Shown: positions 17,253 to 26,680, counted from the first letter of the stretch. The stretch is 64,000 nt of DNA from Halomarina ordinaria (GCF_030553305.1 NZ_JARRAH010000001.1:930001-994000); one strand, 5' to 3'. Program-made: numbers and translations. The notes: a model not told the origin generated them from the sequence alone.

Positions 17253-18188
17253 ATGGCCCGCAGTGACGGACGCGAGCGACGACTACCGACCGACCTGGCG
17301 GTGGTCGTCGCCGCGCTCGTCGCCTACGCGGCGCTCGCGCCGCTCGGCCTCCGGGAGACGCCTCTCGGGGTCGTCCTCGGCCTCCCGTTCGTGCTGTTGC
17401 TCCCCGGCTACGTCGTCGTCGCGGCGCTGTTCCCGACGGCGACGGGCGGGGAGGCGTACGCCGACCGGAGCGCGCCCCGACTCGGGTTCGGCGAGCGACT
17501 CCTCCTCTCGGTCGGGACGAGCGTCCTCCTCACCGTGGCGCTCGCCCTCGCGCTGGCGTTCTCGCGGGTCGACGTCACGCCCCTGTCGACGCTGACCGCG
17601 CTCGGCCTCGCGACGCTCCTCGGGACCGTCGTCGCCGCCGTCAGGCGCGCACGGGTGCGTCCGGCCCACCGCTTCTCGCCCGACGGCCGCCGGGTCGTCG
17701 CCGCCGTCGCGGCACCCCTCCGCGCCCGCGGGCGCGGCGCGCTGGCGCTGAACGTCGTCCTCGTGGGCTGTGCGGTCGTCGCGCTCGCCGGCGCCGGCTA
17801 CGCGCTCGCCACCGTCGACGAGTCGGGCGGGGAGGCGTTCACCGAACTCAGCCTGGAGGACGGCGACGGCACCCGCCTCGCGGACGACACCGTCGCGCCC
17901 GGGGAGGCGGTGACCGTCGGCGTCACCAACCAGGAGGGCGAGCGGACGCGCTACACGCTCGTCGTCAGCTACGTCCCCGAGGACGGCGGACCGGCGGTCG
18001 AGGGTGACCGCCGGTCGCTCTCGCTCGCCGACGGCGAGTCGGCGTCGAGGACCATCGCGCCGACGCCACCCGGCGAGGGGAGCTATCGCGCCGAGTTCCT
18101 CCTCTATCGGGGCGACGCACCCGAGCGACCGGTCGACGAGGCCGACGAGGCCGTCCACGTCTGGGTGGCCGGGGAGGGTGGGCCGTGA
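17253..18188 (+). CDS. DUF1616 family membrane protein
   Basis: A 311-aa protein with four helices in the N-terminal half (LAVVVAALVAYAALA, PLGVVLGLPFVLLLPGYVVV, LLLSVGTSVLLTVALALALAF, TLTALGLATLLGTVVAAV), a further helix near residue 170, and a C-terminal beta-sandwich-like outside domain (VTVGVTNQEGERTRYTLVVSY). The LPFVLLLPGYVVVAALFP segment is typical of DUF1616 proteins, which occur in archaeal surface-glycan loci. The role is unknown. It is the first gene of an operon-like run to 20966 and overlaps the next by GTGA. Confidence 0.8.
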   Translation: MARSDGRERRLPTDLAVVVAALVAYAALAPLGLRETPLGVVLGLPFVLLLPGYVVVAALFPTATGGEAYADRSAPRLGFGERLLLSVGTSVLLTVALALALAFSRVDVTPLSTLTALGLATLLGTVVAAVRRARVRPAHRFSPDGRRVVAAVAAPLRARGRGALALNVVLVGCAVVALAGAGYALATVDESGGEAFTELSLEDGDGTRLADDTVAPGEAVTVGVTNQEGERTRYTLVVSYVPEDGGPAVEGDRRSLSLADGESASRTIAPTPPGEGSYRAEFLLYRGDAPERPVDEADEAVHVWVAGEGGP

Positions 18189-18466
18189 ACCGCGTCTCGA
18201 CGTCGGGGTGGCCCGTCGCGCTCGGCCTGGAGGCCGCCGCCGTGGCCACGTCCGTCCTTATCCTCGCCTCGCTCGGGCGTCTCTCCCCGCGGACGCTGTT
18301 CGTGAGCGTCCTCCTCGCGACGCTCGTCACGACCGAACTGACCCGTCCCGCCGTCGACCCGCCCCGGTGGTGGATGTGGCTCCGGGGGGCCGCGCTCGTC
18401 GGCACGCTGGGGTTCGCCCTGCTCGTGGCGTGGGACCTGCTCTCGCTCGTCGCCGTCGCGCTCTGA
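18185..18466 (+). CDS. Small membrane protein (93 aa)
   Basis: GTG start at 18185 inside a GTGA overlap with the DUF1616 gene. It contains about three hydrophobic segments (PVALGLEAAAVATSVLILAS, TLFVSVLLATLVTTEL, GAALVGTLGFALLVAWDLLS) and almost no soluble part. Such small proteins commonly accompany DUF1616 in haloarchaeal glycan loci. Function unknown. Confidence 0.7.
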   Translation: MNRVSTSGWPVALGLEAAAVATSVLILASLGRLSPRTLFVSVLLATLVTTELTRPAVDPPRWWMWLRGAALVGTLGFALLVAWDLLSLVAVAL

Positions 18467-18555
18467 CGCTTCTCTCGTCGCCGTCCAGTACCGAAGAAAG
18501 AGTCACAGCGCCCCGTGAAAAAGTGACTTTCCCTGACACGTCGTGGGGCGGGAGT

Positions 18556-19719
18556 GTGAACGACGAAGTACACGCCGGCGCGGGGGGGCGACGCCGGGAG
18601 CGACTGTCCGTCCTCGGGTTCACCGAACTCCGGCCCGAGGAGTTGCGCGACCCGTTGCTCGCGGCCGACGCGCGCGCCACCGTCGTCGAACTCGACCCCG
18701 ACCGGGGCGTCCCCTCGCGGTGTTACCGGCAGGCCGTCGACGGGGTCCGGGCGCTCCGGGGGGACCGCTACGACGCGGTCCTCGTCTACAACGGGGCGGG
18801 GCCGATGGGCCTCGTCGCGGCCGGCCTCGCGCGCGCCTTCGGCGTCCCGCTGGTCGTCCGCGCGAACGGCGACCTCCTCCGCCAGCACCGCGAGCGCGCC
18901 GCCGCCTTCCGACGCGAGAGGGTGTGGACGCGCGCCGTCGCCTACGCCGCCTACGCGTTCGCGACGTGGCTCACCTACCGCCTCGCCGCCGGGGTCGTCC
19001 CCGTGGCGACGTCGCTCGAACCGGTCCTCGCGCGCCAGAGCGGACTCCCTCCCGAGCGGGTCAGGGCGGTCCCCGGACCGCTCCGACCGGGGCGGACCCC
19101 GCGAGCGAGCGACGGGGGAGACGGCGAGACGCTGTCGGTACTCAGCGTGACGAACCTCGGCTACGAGGGGAAGTACCGCGGCGCGCGGGCCGTCCTGACC
19201 GCGCTGGCGCCGGTCCTCCGCGCCCGCGAGGAGGTCGAACTCGTCGTCGCGGGCGACGGGCGCTACCTCGAGGACCTGTGCCGCGACCGCGACCGACTGT
19301 TCGAGGGGGGGGTCCGCGAGCGCGTCCGCCTGCCCGGGTTCGTCGACGACGTGGCCGCGTGCTACGCCGCGGCCGACGTCTTCTGCTACGCCTCGGACAT
19401 CGACGGCTATCCGAACGTCGTCCTCGAGGCGCAGGCGGCCGGCCTGCCGGTGGTCGCCACGCCGACCTACGGCGTCACGGAGCAGGTCACCGACGGCGAG
19501 ACGGGCGTGCTCGTGCCCGCGACGGACCGCGCGGCGATGCGCGAGGCGGTCGAACGCCTGCTCGCCGACCCCGACGAGCGCGAGCGCCTCGGCCGGAACG
19601 GGGCCGAGCGGGTCGCCCGGGAGAACGACCCGGCCGTCGTCGGCGAGCGACTGGTCGCCGCCGTCGCGGCACTCGTCGGGGCGTCGCTCACCGAGGGAGA
19701 GGCGGAGGGACCGTCGTGA
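18556..19719 (+). CDS. Family 4 glycosyltransferase
   Basis: A 387-aa GT-B retaining glycosyltransferase. I take GTG 18556 (MNDEVHAGAG) as the start because the upstream frame overlaps the small membrane gene. The N-terminal donor/acceptor half contains AVLVYNGAGPMGLVAAGLA and PLVVRANGDLLRQ. The C-terminal half has ELVVAGDGRYLEDL, VRLPGFVDDVAACYAAADVF, and the E-x7-E motif region DGYPNVVLEAQAAGLPVVAT, characteristic of GT4. It is linked by a GTGA overlap to a second GT4 gene, so the two probably add successive sugars to one oligosaccharide. Confidence 0.88.
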   Translation: MNDEVHAGAGGRRRERLSVLGFTELRPEELRDPLLAADARATVVELDPDRGVPSRCYRQAVDGVRALRGDRYDAVLVYNGAGPMGLVAAGLARAFGVPLVVRANGDLLRQHRERAAAFRRERVWTRAVAYAAYAFATWLTYRLAAGVVPVATSLEPVLARQSGLPPERVRAVPGPLRPGRTPRASDGGDGETLSVLSVTNLGYEGKYRGARAVLTALAPVLRAREEVELVVAGDGRYLEDLCRDRDRLFEGGVRERVRLPGFVDDVAACYAAADVFCYASDIDGYPNVVLEAQAAGLPVVATPTYGVTEQVTDGETGVLVPATDRAAMREAVERLLADPDERERLGRNGAERVARENDPAVVGERLVAAVAALVGASLTEGEAEGPS

Positions 19720-20966
19720 GCGCTCCCCCGTCGACGTCGCCGCCGGACGACCGCCGTCTCCTCCAGCTCCATCGCGGTCCCGTCTACCCCCCGTCGAACG
19801 GCGAGGAGGTGCGCATCTGGCGGACCGCGGCGTGGTTCCGGCGCTACGGCGACGTGACGCTCGCACACCCCTGTGAGGGAGGTCGGACGGTCGAGGGGGT
19901 GCGGTTCCTCGACGTCGCGAACCCGGCGCTCGACCGGAAGGCGACGCGCATCTACCTCTGGAACGCCCTGCTCGCGGCGGGCGCCGACAACCCCTTCGAC
20001 CGCCTCCAGACGCGGCAGACGGTCCGGACGCTCCGTCGCGAGGGTCCGTTCGACGTCGTCTGCTGTGAGTCGCCGCAGGTGCTCCGCGCGGGCGTCGCCC
20101 TCGCCCGGCACTTCGACGCGCACCTCCTGTTGAACAAGCACAACGCGATGTTCGAGCTGCTCGACCAGCAACTCGGCTCGCGGCCGATACCGGGGACGGT
20201 TCGACGACGGGCGGTGCGACAGCTCCGGGAACTCGAACAGCGCGGCATCGACTGTGCCGACGCCGTCGTCTTCCAGTCGCGGCGCGACCGCGAACGGTTC
20301 GCCGTCCCCGACGAGACGGCGTCGGCGGTCGTCGAGAACGGGACGGACGTCGCCGGCATCCGCGAGGGGGGCGACCCGGCGGCGGTCCGCGAGTCGCTGG
20401 GCATCGACCCGGCGGCGTTCGTCTGTGTGTTCGTCGGCGCGTACGACTACGAGCCGAATGCCGCCGCGGCGCACGTCGTCGTCGACCGCCTCGCCCCCGC
20501 GTTGCCCGACGTCGAGTTCGTCCTCGTCGGTCGGAACCCGCCGGCGACCGACCGCGAGAACGTCCACGCCCCGGGGTTCGTCGACGACCTCCCCGGCGCG
20601 CTCGGGATGGCGGACGTGGCGCTCTGCCCGCTGACGATGGGGTCGGGGACGAAACTGAAGCTGATGGACTACCTCGCCGCCGGTCTCCCCGTCGTGACGA
20701 CGTCCGTGGGCGCACAGGGCGTCGACCTCGTCGACGGGGAACACGCGCTCGTCCGGGAGACGCCCGAATCGATGGTCGAGGCGGTTCGGACGCTCCGGGC
20801 TGACCCCGGTCGTCGACGGCGCCTCGCCGACGCGGCGGCGGCGCTGGGTTCGACGTTCGGCTGGGAGACGCTCCTCCGGGGGTACGACGAGGTGTTCGCG
20901 GCGCTGACGGACCGTCCGCCGCGCCGGCCGAAGTCGCTCTCGCTCACCGGGACGCCTCGCTCGTAG
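19716..20966 (+). CDS. Family 4 glycosyltransferase
   Basis: A 416-aa GT-B protein starting with GTG 19716 within the GTGA overlap. HRGPVYPPSNGEEVRIWR is the N-terminal glycine-rich-loop region, VFVGAYDYEPNAAAAH opens the C-terminal Rossmann half, and LCPLTMGSGTKLKLMDYLAAGLPVVTT is the nucleotide-sugar-binding segment, where GSGTK-KLMDYLA is typical of WecB/GT4-type Gmd-locus enzymes. It ends with a 23-bp tail-to-tail overlap with the GT2 gene on the other strand. Confidence 0.88.
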   Translation: MSAPPSTSPPDDRRLLQLHRGPVYPPSNGEEVRIWRTAAWFRRYGDVTLAHPCEGGRTVEGVRFLDVANPALDRKATRIYLWNALLAAGADNPFDRLQTRQTVRTLRREGPFDVVCCESPQVLRAGVALARHFDAHLLLNKHNAMFELLDQQLGSRPIPGTVRRRAVRQLRELEQRGIDCADAVVFQSRRDRERFAVPDETASAVVENGTDVAGIREGGDPAAVRESLGIDPAAFVCVFVGAYDYEPNAAAAHVVVDRLAPALPDVEFVLVGRNPPATDRENVHAPGFVDDLPGALGMADVALCPLTMGSGTKLKLMDYLAAGLPVVTTSVGAQGVDLVDGEHALVRETPESMVEAVRTLRADPGRRRRLADAAAALGSTFGWETLLRGYDEVFAALTDRPPRRPKSLSLTGTPRS

Positions 20967-22131
20967 CGTCCGCCCGCTCGCGCCCCGTCTCCCAGACGAC
21001 GACGCGCTCGCCGCGGGCGTACCGGACGAACCCCGCGACGATGGCGTAGTTGCCGACGAGGAAGTAGTGCGCGAGGTGACAGACGGTCGGGGCGGGTCGG
21101 TCGAGACGCTCGCCGAGCGCCCCGACGGCGGCGAGGGCGAGGCCTCCCGCACCCGCGAGGGCGACGGCGACCCCGGCGCGCGACCCGCGTCGGAGCGCGA
21201 GGAGCGTCCCGCTGGCGAGCGAGAGCGCGCCGAACAGCGGCGTCGTCCACCAGAGGACGGTGTCGGTGAGGAACGCCACCGAGAAGCCGCCGTAGCGCCG
21301 CGGGTCGAGCAGGTCGAGGTACGACCCCACCGTCTGCCAGGAGCGCGCCATGATGCGCACCTTCCGGGTCCGCTCGCCGGCGACGTCGGGCGCGGTGTGC
21401 TCGCGGGCGACCGCCCCCGGTCGGTAGACGACGCGCCACCCCGCCCGGCGGACCGAGAGCGGTTCGGCGAAGTCGCTCATCGCCTCCGGCGGGAGCGGGA
21501 CGTACGCCTCGCGCCGGACCGCGTAGATGGCGCCGTTCCCCTTCACCGTCGACCCGAGGCGTGACTCGGCGCGCTTGAGGAAGCGTGCGTAGCGCCAGTA
21601 GAGCGACTCGCCATCGACGCCGCCCGCCGCCTCGTACCGGAGTTCGCCGACGACACACCCCACACCGTCGTCGAAGCCCGCGACGAGTTCGCGCAGGGCG
21701 TCCGGGTCGTACAGGGAGTTGGCGTCCGAGAAGACGACGAGGTCGGTCTCCAGGTCGGCGACGACGCGGTTCTGACACGCCGTCTTCCCGACGCGCCCCT
21801 CGACCCGGACGAGGTCGACGCCGCGGTCGGCGTACGACCGCACGACCCGGTCGGTCCCGTCGGAGGAGGCATCCGAGAAGACGACGACGTCGAGGCGGTC
21901 CTCGGGGTACGAGAGCGCGAGGCAGTTCTCCAGTTTCGCCGCGATGACGTCGACCTCGTTGTACGCCGCGACGACGAGCGTCACCGAGGGGAGGTCGTCG
22001 GTCGAACGGGTCGGGGACCCGACGAGCGCGGCGGCGACGGCGAGGGTGACGGGGTAGAGCGCGTACACCCAGGCGACGACGGCGCTCGAGACGAGAAAGA
22101 CGCCGCGCAGGGCGGCGGTCGCGACTGACAT
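20944..22131 (-). CDS. Membrane-anchored family 2 glycosyltransferase
   Basis: A 395-aa GT2 enzyme with an N-terminal helix (GVFLVSSAVVAWVYALYPVTL), a catalytic domain (VTLVVAAYNEVDVIAAKLEN, VVFSDASSDGTD, VVFSDANSLYDPD, TVKGNGAIYAVRREAY) and C-terminal helices (PLFGALSLASGTLLAL, GVAVALAGAGGLALAAVGAL). This is the layout of processive or polyprenyl-linked GT2 enzymes. The ATG at 22131 is preferred over one at 22158 because the TATA-like ATAAAT (22171-22176, this strand reading ATTTAT) would start transcription between them. Confidence 0.85.
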   Translation of the reverse strand: MSVATAALRGVFLVSSAVVAWVYALYPVTLAVAAALVGSPTRSTDDLPSVTLVVAAYNEVDVIAAKLENCLALSYPEDRLDVVVFSDASSDGTDRVVRSYADRGVDLVRVEGRVGKTACQNRVVADLETDLVVFSDANSLYDPDALRELVAGFDDGVGCVVGELRYEAAGGVDGESLYWRYARFLKRAESRLGSTVKGNGAIYAVRREAYVPLPPEAMSDFAEPLSVRRAGWRVVYRPGAVAREHTAPDVAGERTRKVRIMARSWQTVGSYLDLLDPRRYGGFSVAFLTDTVLWWTTPLFGALSLASGTLLALRRGSRAGVAVALAGAGGLALAAVGALGERLDRPAPTVCHLAHYFLVGNYAIVAGFVRYARGERVVVWETGRERADATSEASR

Positions 22132-22371
22132 GCCCGCATCCCCGACCGGACCCCCCATAGGTATGCGATGATAAATCCGGAACTGACCGTTCCGTACCGA
22201 TGAGGCTCACCGTTCGACGCACGTACCGGGCGAACGGTCGGCCGTGAGAACGACGACAGTCACCGCAACGTCGAGGTCGTCGTTCGCGTACACTCTTTGT
22301 TGCGTCCGGGTATCGACACGAGCGAGAGAGGGTGGCGACACGGCTTTCCGGGCATCCGTCGATTGAGTGTC

Positions 22372-23853
22372 GTGTCCCGCAGCATCGTTCGTGGGTTCCT
22401 GTCGGTGTTGAGCACCGACGTCCTCGTGCTCCTGCTGTCGCTCGTCATCACGCCGCTGCTGGTCCGCATCCTCACCCCCGGCCAGTACGGGGAGTACGCG
22501 TTCGTGATGACGGTGCTCACGTTCACGATGATATTCGTCAACGCGGGGTTGTTCGACGGTATCCGGAAGTACCTCGCCGAGGAGACGCGCGCCCCCGAGT
22601 GGCAGGGGCAGGTGTTCGGCTACTACACGCGGGTCGGGACGGTCGTCGCGCTGGTCGCGGCCCTCCTCGTCCTCGCGAGCGTCTGGACGGGAGCCATCGC
22701 CCGCCTGTTCGGCACCGAGTTCGAGCGCTACTTCCTCCTGCTCGCGGCGCTCGTGGTCATCCGGCAGTTCTGGGCCATCGGGCGGGCGACGCTGATGGGC
22801 CTCGGCCTCGAACACCTCTCGGAACCGGTGAAGGTCGCCCGGTGGGTCGTCTTCGCGCTGGTCGGCCTCCCGCTGGCGGCCATCGGTCTCGACGTCGTCG
22901 GCCTGCTGCTCGGGCGCATCGTCGCCCGGTTCGTCGTGCTGCTCGTCGCCTTCGGTCTCGTCTTTCGGTACCTCTCGCCGACGTCCCTCCTGACCCCCGC
23001 CCCCGAGGGGTTCCCTCGCCGGGAACTGCTCTCGTACAACGCCTTCAGCGTCGTCCTCGTCTTCCTGCTGAACTCGCTGTACAGCGTCGACGTGCTCCTG
23101 CTCACGTACTTCACCGAGAGCGCGCAGGTCGGCTACTACAACGCCGCGCTCGTCGTCGCGGAGTTCCTCTGGTTCGTCCCGCTCGCGCTCCAGACCGTCC
23201 TGCTGCAGTCGACCTCCGGGCTCTGGTCCCGCGCCGAACACGACGCGGTCACCGAGGTGGCCAGTCGGGCGACGCGCTACTGCCTGCTCCTGACGACGCT
23301 GATGTGCCTCGGCCTCCTCGCGCTGGCGGACACGTTCGTCCCCCTCTACTTCGGCGCGGAGTACACCGCGGCCATCCTCCCGCTGCTCCTCTTGCTCCCG
23401 GGGTCGCTCGGGTTCGCGCTCGCGCGCCCCATCTTCGCCATCGGTCAGGGGAAGGGGGCGCTCCGGTTGCTCGCCGTCGCCACCGGCGCCGCCGCCCTCC
23501 TCAACCTCCTGCTCAACCTGGTACTCATCCCCCGGTACGGCACGGCGGGCGCTGCGGTCTCGACGAGTATCGGCTACGGGTCGATGCTCGCGTTCCACGT
23601 CTGGTGCGCGGGTCGCATCGGCTTCGACCCGCTCTCGGACCTCCGCCTCCTCCGAGTGACTGCGACCGCCGCCCTCTCCGCGCCGGTCATCTTCGGCCTC
23701 GACGCCCTCCTCGCGAACGACTGGGCCGCCCTCGCCGTCGTGCCCCCCGCAGGCTTCCTCGTCTACGCCGCCCTCGCCGTCGGAACCGGCGCCATCGACG
23801 GGGCGGAACTGACCGAACTCCGCCGGTACCTCCCCGCGCCACTGACCTCGTGA
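22372..23853 (+). CDS. Wzx-type polysaccharide flippase (MOP superfamily)
   Basis: A polytopic protein of about 493 aa with some 12-14 helices. It opens with VRGFLSVLSTDVLVLLLSLVITPLLVRILTPGQYGEYAF, the signature start of oligosaccharide flippases (tract quoted in parts: STDVLVLLLS and LTPGQYGEYAF). Later features include LPLLLLLPGSLGF, IFAIGQGKGALRL and LVLIPRYGTAGAAVSTSIGYG, the repeat-two helix pair of Wzx/MurJ-like proteins. It would flip the lipid-linked oligosaccharide built by this locus. I chose GTG 22372; TTG codons at 22297 and 22363 are in-frame alternatives. Confidence 0.87.
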   Translation: MSRSIVRGFLSVLSTDVLVLLLSLVITPLLVRILTPGQYGEYAFVMTVLTFTMIFVNAGLFDGIRKYLAEETRAPEWQGQVFGYYTRVGTVVALVAALLVLASVWTGAIARLFGTEFERYFLLLAALVVIRQFWAIGRATLMGLGLEHLSEPVKVARWVVFALVGLPLAAIGLDVVGLLLGRIVARFVVLLVAFGLVFRYLSPTSLLTPAPEGFPRRELLSYNAFSVVLVFLLNSLYSVDVLLLTYFTESAQVGYYNAALVVAEFLWFVPLALQTVLLQSTSGLWSRAEHDAVTEVASRATRYCLLLTTLMCLGLLALADTFVPLYFGAEYTAAILPLLLLLPGSLGFALARPIFAIGQGKGALRLLAVATGAAALLNLLLNLVLIPRYGTAGAAVSTSIGYGSMLAFHVWCAGRIGFDPLSDLRLLRVTATAALSAPVIFGLDALLANDWAALAVVPPAGFLVYAALAVGTGAIDGAELTELRRYLPAPLTS

Positions 23854-23870
23854 CCCCCTCAGGCGCGAGA

Positions 23871-23893
23871 TTGTATATAGCTACATAGAATTT
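23871..23893 (+). repeat. Left copy of an imperfect AT-rich repeat flanking the integrase segment
   Basis: GTATATAGCTA followed by CATAGAATTT, 20 bp after the flippase stop. It matches a second copy at 26741-26763 at 19 of 23 positions in the same orientation. The core TATATAGCTA is nearly palindromic. It could be an attachment site, a TATA element or a binding site. Confidence 0.4.
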
Positions 23894-23992
23894 ACGAGTC
23901 GTACACCCGGCACAGAAACGTCAGAGAATAGTGTTCGAATGCCTATACTAACGAGGACGTAGTCCCGGTTCCGCCGGAACGACCGGGAACTG

Positions 23993-24703
23993 TCAATCGG
24001 ACTGTTTCCACTCGCCGGCGTCCTCGCCGTGGAACTCCCCCCTGGCCTCGCGGCTGTACGGCCAGTACGCGAGTGCGAACGCGGCGAGGTACGCGGCGGC
24101 GACGAGCGCCGCGACGACCGTTCCCGGAACACCCGGCACCGACGCAGTGGCCGTCCAGGCCTCCCCGGGGACGTAGACGGTGATGCGGTACAGCCACGCG
24201 ACGACGAGGACCGTCAACAGCGGGAGGTAGACCCGTCGGAGACGGCGTCCGGCGGCCTCCTGGACGGAGACCTTCAGCGTCGGTCGACGCAGGTCGGCGC
24301 TCAACTCCGCGCGCCACCCCTCGTGCTCGGCACCCTCGGGACTGAAGGCGTTCGCGAAGACGTTCTCCTCCAGCATCCGTACCCGGGCCCGCGTCGCGTC
24401 GAACGTGCGGTAGCGACGGACGTCGAACACGAGGAACATCACCAGCGCGGCCATCGCGATGAGCAACAGGTACGGCGGCCGGTCGGTCGCGTTGAACGAC
24501 AGCGCGAGCAGCGCGACGATGACCGCGATGGCCCAGTCGACGGTGAGGTCGATCCGGTCGAGCAGCGCCGACATCCGGGCGGTCTCCCCCCGGTAGTAGT
24601 GGGGCAACAGCGAGAGGAACTCCTCGCGGTCGGCAGCGGCGTCGCTCGCCACGTCCCGCGCCTCGGGGTCGTTCGGGTCGAAGTCGGTCGTCTCCGGGGT
24701 CAT
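23993..24703 (-). CDS. DUF2270 integral membrane protein
   Basis: A 236-aa membrane protein. The ATG at 24703 (MTPETTDFDP) is preferred to one 15 nt upstream. After a polar N-terminus come helix pairs at about 60-110 (WAIAVIVALLALSF, LLLIAMAALVMFLVF) and 165-225 (YLPLLTVLVVAWLYRITVYV, VVAALVAAAYLAAFALAY). The cytoplasmic loop has RARVRMLEENVFANAFSPEG, a strong match to what I know of DUF2270. Function unknown. Confidence 0.78.
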   Translation of the reverse strand: MTPETTDFDPNDPEARDVASDAAADREEFLSLLPHYYRGETARMSALLDRIDLTVDWAIAVIVALLALSFNATDRPPYLLLIAMAALVMFLVFDVRRYRTFDATRARVRMLEENVFANAFSPEGAEHEGWRAELSADLRRPTLKVSVQEAAGRRLRRVYLPLLTVLVVAWLYRITVYVPGEAWTATASVPGVPGTVVAALVAAAYLAAFALAYWPYSREARGEFHGEDAGEWKQSD

Positions 24704-25062
24704 GTGTCGAAGTGGCACGCCCGGCGGATAACGTCGCGCTCACGACCGGCGAACCGTCCGGACGGAGAGGGTATCAGAAGCGTGGCCGGCGGACGTCGCG
24801 GGGCGAGAGGACCGACGTCGACGGGAGTCGGTCGGGTGGCGGAGCACAAGCGCCATCCGAGAGGCGACCGTAAGAACGCGAGCGAATCGTTTCGTCGTGT
24901 TTGACTCGACGATACTACTCCCGCTCCATAGCACTACCAGGTAGAAATATCTGTATTTGTAGGACTACGCTGTACGCCAGTCGAGTGCTTCGAATAGAGA
25001 TAAGACTCGTTATCGGGTTCTGTGGGACAAGGCTGATGTACAGTCACCGAGATGGATAGGTC
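24704..25062. other. Gene-poor intergenic stretch before the DUF5805/integrase pair
   Basis: About 360 bp without a credible gene; a 64-aa minus-strand frame here is Arg/Ser-rich and shadow-like. The part from 24900 to 25020 is AT-richer (AGAAATATCTGTATTT, GATAAGACTCGTTATC) and probably holds the promoters for the DUF2270 gene (minus) and the DUF5805-like gene (plus). Confidence 0.5.
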
Positions 25063-25659
25063 GTGACTCGTGACGACCGAACCGTGGTGAAGACGTACGT
25101 GCCCCGGTACCAGAAAGACGAGTGGGTGGACCACGCCGATGCCCTCGACATGAGCCAGAGCGAGTTCCTCCGGACGATGGTGCAGGCGGGTCGGCGGGGG
25201 TTCGACGTCGAGGCCGAGGAACCCCCTTCTGCGGACGCAACCCCCAGGGGTCACGGGCTGGAAGACCGGGTCCTCGAACTGCTCCGCCGGGAGGGCTATC
25301 TGAACTGGGAGGAACTGCTCTCCGCGCTCACGGGCGGCCTCGAGGACCGACTGGACGACGCGCTCGGCCGCCTCCAGGAGGAGGGACGGGTCAGATACAG
25401 CGGCCGCCACGACGGTTACGCCGTGGTCGGCGAGCCCCCCGACCAGTCCGAGCGACCCAGCGACCGAGGGGGTGAGCGCGAGGGCCGGACCGCCCAGCAC
25501 GAGGACCGTCGCTACCGCGAGCGCGGTCGACGGAGGGACGGGGCGACCGACCGCCGTCGCGACGACCCGCCCGGACGGCGGACGCCGCCGTCGCAGGGCG
25601 ACGAGTGGGACGGGAACGGAGACGTCCGGAATCGTCGGGGCGAGTACCGTGAGCGGTGA
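25063..25659 (+). CDS. DUF5805-like protein encoded next to the integrase
   Basis: GTG 25063 gives MTRDDRTVVKTYVPRYQKDE, then ADALDMSQSEFLRTMVQAGR. This resembles a ribbon-helix-helix-type opening, and I associate the pattern with haloarchaeal DUF5805 proteins. A winged-helix-like segment follows (LEDRVLELLRREGYLNWEEL to LQEEGRVRYSGRHDGYAVV). The last 75 residues are a run of Arg, Asp and Gly (RRDGATDRRRDDPPGRRTP), unlike the rest; the ancestral protein may have ended near residue 125. The gene overlaps the integrase start by 11 bp. A DNA-binding or accessory role for the recombinase is likely from context. Confidence 0.65.
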   Translation: MTRDDRTVVKTYVPRYQKDEWVDHADALDMSQSEFLRTMVQAGRRGFDVEAEEPPSADATPRGHGLEDRVLELLRREGYLNWEELLSALTGGLEDRLDDALGRLQEEGRVRYSGRHDGYAVVGEPPDQSERPSDRGGEREGRTAQHEDRRYRERGRRRDGATDRRRDDPPGRRTPPSQGDEWDGNGDVRNRRGEYRER

Positions 25660-26680
25660 ACGCCCGGTCGAGGAGGTTCCCGACCCGGTCGAGTACTTCC
25701 TCGAGGACCTCACCTACCACGGACGCTCCGAGCGGACGCGCACCGCCTACGAGCGCGTCCTCCGTCGGTTCGAGGCGTTCCTGGCGGAGCGGGGGACCAC
25801 GCCGGCGGACGCCGACCGTCGCGTGTGTCTGGCGTGGGTCCACGGCGTCCGCGCGGACCACGCTCCGAGCACGGTGGCGACCTACGCGACGTACGTCCAC
25901 CGGTTCTACGGCTACATGACGCAGGCCGGCGTCTTCGACGCCAATCCGATGGCGCTCGTGATGGCGGAGATGGACGAATCGGTCGACACGGACCCCGAGC
26001 GTCGGGAACTCGGCGTGAGCGCGATGCGGACGTTCGTCGCGAGCGTCACCCACCCGCTCGAACGCGCCGTGATCCTCACGCTGTTGAAGACCGGCATGCG
26101 CGTCGGCGAGGCGTGCAACCTCGACCTCCGGGACGTCCACCTCTCGCCGGCGGTCCACGACGCCTTCGACGTCCCACCCCGACCGCAGCTCGACAACCGT
26201 CCGGACTCGGTGTACGTCGCCAGCGACGTCGCCCGCGGGCAGGTCGTCGACGGCGAGGAGCGTACCGCCTCCAACAAGCGAAAACGGGCGACGGTCGTGC
26301 CGGTCGACGCCGAACTCCGGCGCGCGCTCGTCCGGTGGTTGACCATCCGGCCCGACGCGCGCTCGCCCGCCGAACCGCTGTTCGTCAGTACCGGCGAGGA
26401 GTGGGGCGAGCGTCTCACGACGGGGCAGGTCCGAACGGTCGTCCGACGCCACGCGGAAGCCCACGGCTGGTACCGGACGGGCGGCGGCGCGACGGAGAAC
26501 GTCACGCCACACTACTTCCGGCACTTCTTCACGACCCACCTCCGGGACCGGACGGGCGACCGCGGCATCGTGAAGTATCTCCGAGGGGACGTGGCGACGG
26601 ACATCATCGACACCTACACCCACAACTGGGGCGACCGCGTGCGCGAGGTGTACGAGGCGAACATCTACGCGCTGGAGTGA
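25649..26680 (+). CDS. Tyrosine recombinase / integrase (XerC/D type)
   Basis: A 343-aa site-specific recombinase starting at GTG 25649 (MSGERPVEEV). The N-terminal SAM-like core-binding domain covers about 12-110 (YFLEDLTYHGRSERTRTAY). The catalytic set is complete: Arg151 in TGMRVGEACNL, a lysine in SNKRKRATVVPV (about 209-211), His287 and Arg290 in HYFRHFF, His324 in YTHNW and the Tyr334 nucleophile in REVYEANIY. Chromosomal Xer-like proteins and integrases of mobile elements both look like this. The adjacent DUF5805-like gene and flanking AT-rich repeats leave both options open. Confidence 0.9.
   Translation: MSGERPVEEVPDPVEYFLEDLTYHGRSERTRTAYERVLRRFEAFLAERGTTPADADRRVCLAWVHGVRADHAPSTVATYATYVHRFYGYMTQAGVFDANPMALVMAEMDESVDTDPERRELGVSAMRTFVASVTHPLERAVILTLLKTGMRVGEACNLDLRDVHLSPAVHDAFDVPPRPQLDNRPDSVYVASDVARGQVVDGEERTASNKRKRATVVPVDAELRRALVRWLTIRPDARSPAEPLFVSTGEEWGERLTTGQVRTVVRRHAEAHGWYRTGGGATENVTPHYFRHFFTTHLRDRTGDRGIVKYLRGDVATDIIDTYTHNWGDRVREVYEANIYALE

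Noticed and set aside
24740-24934. 64-aa minus-strand frame upstream of DUF2270
   Set aside because: Arg/Ser-rich, no domain, and it spans the AT-rich promoter region.
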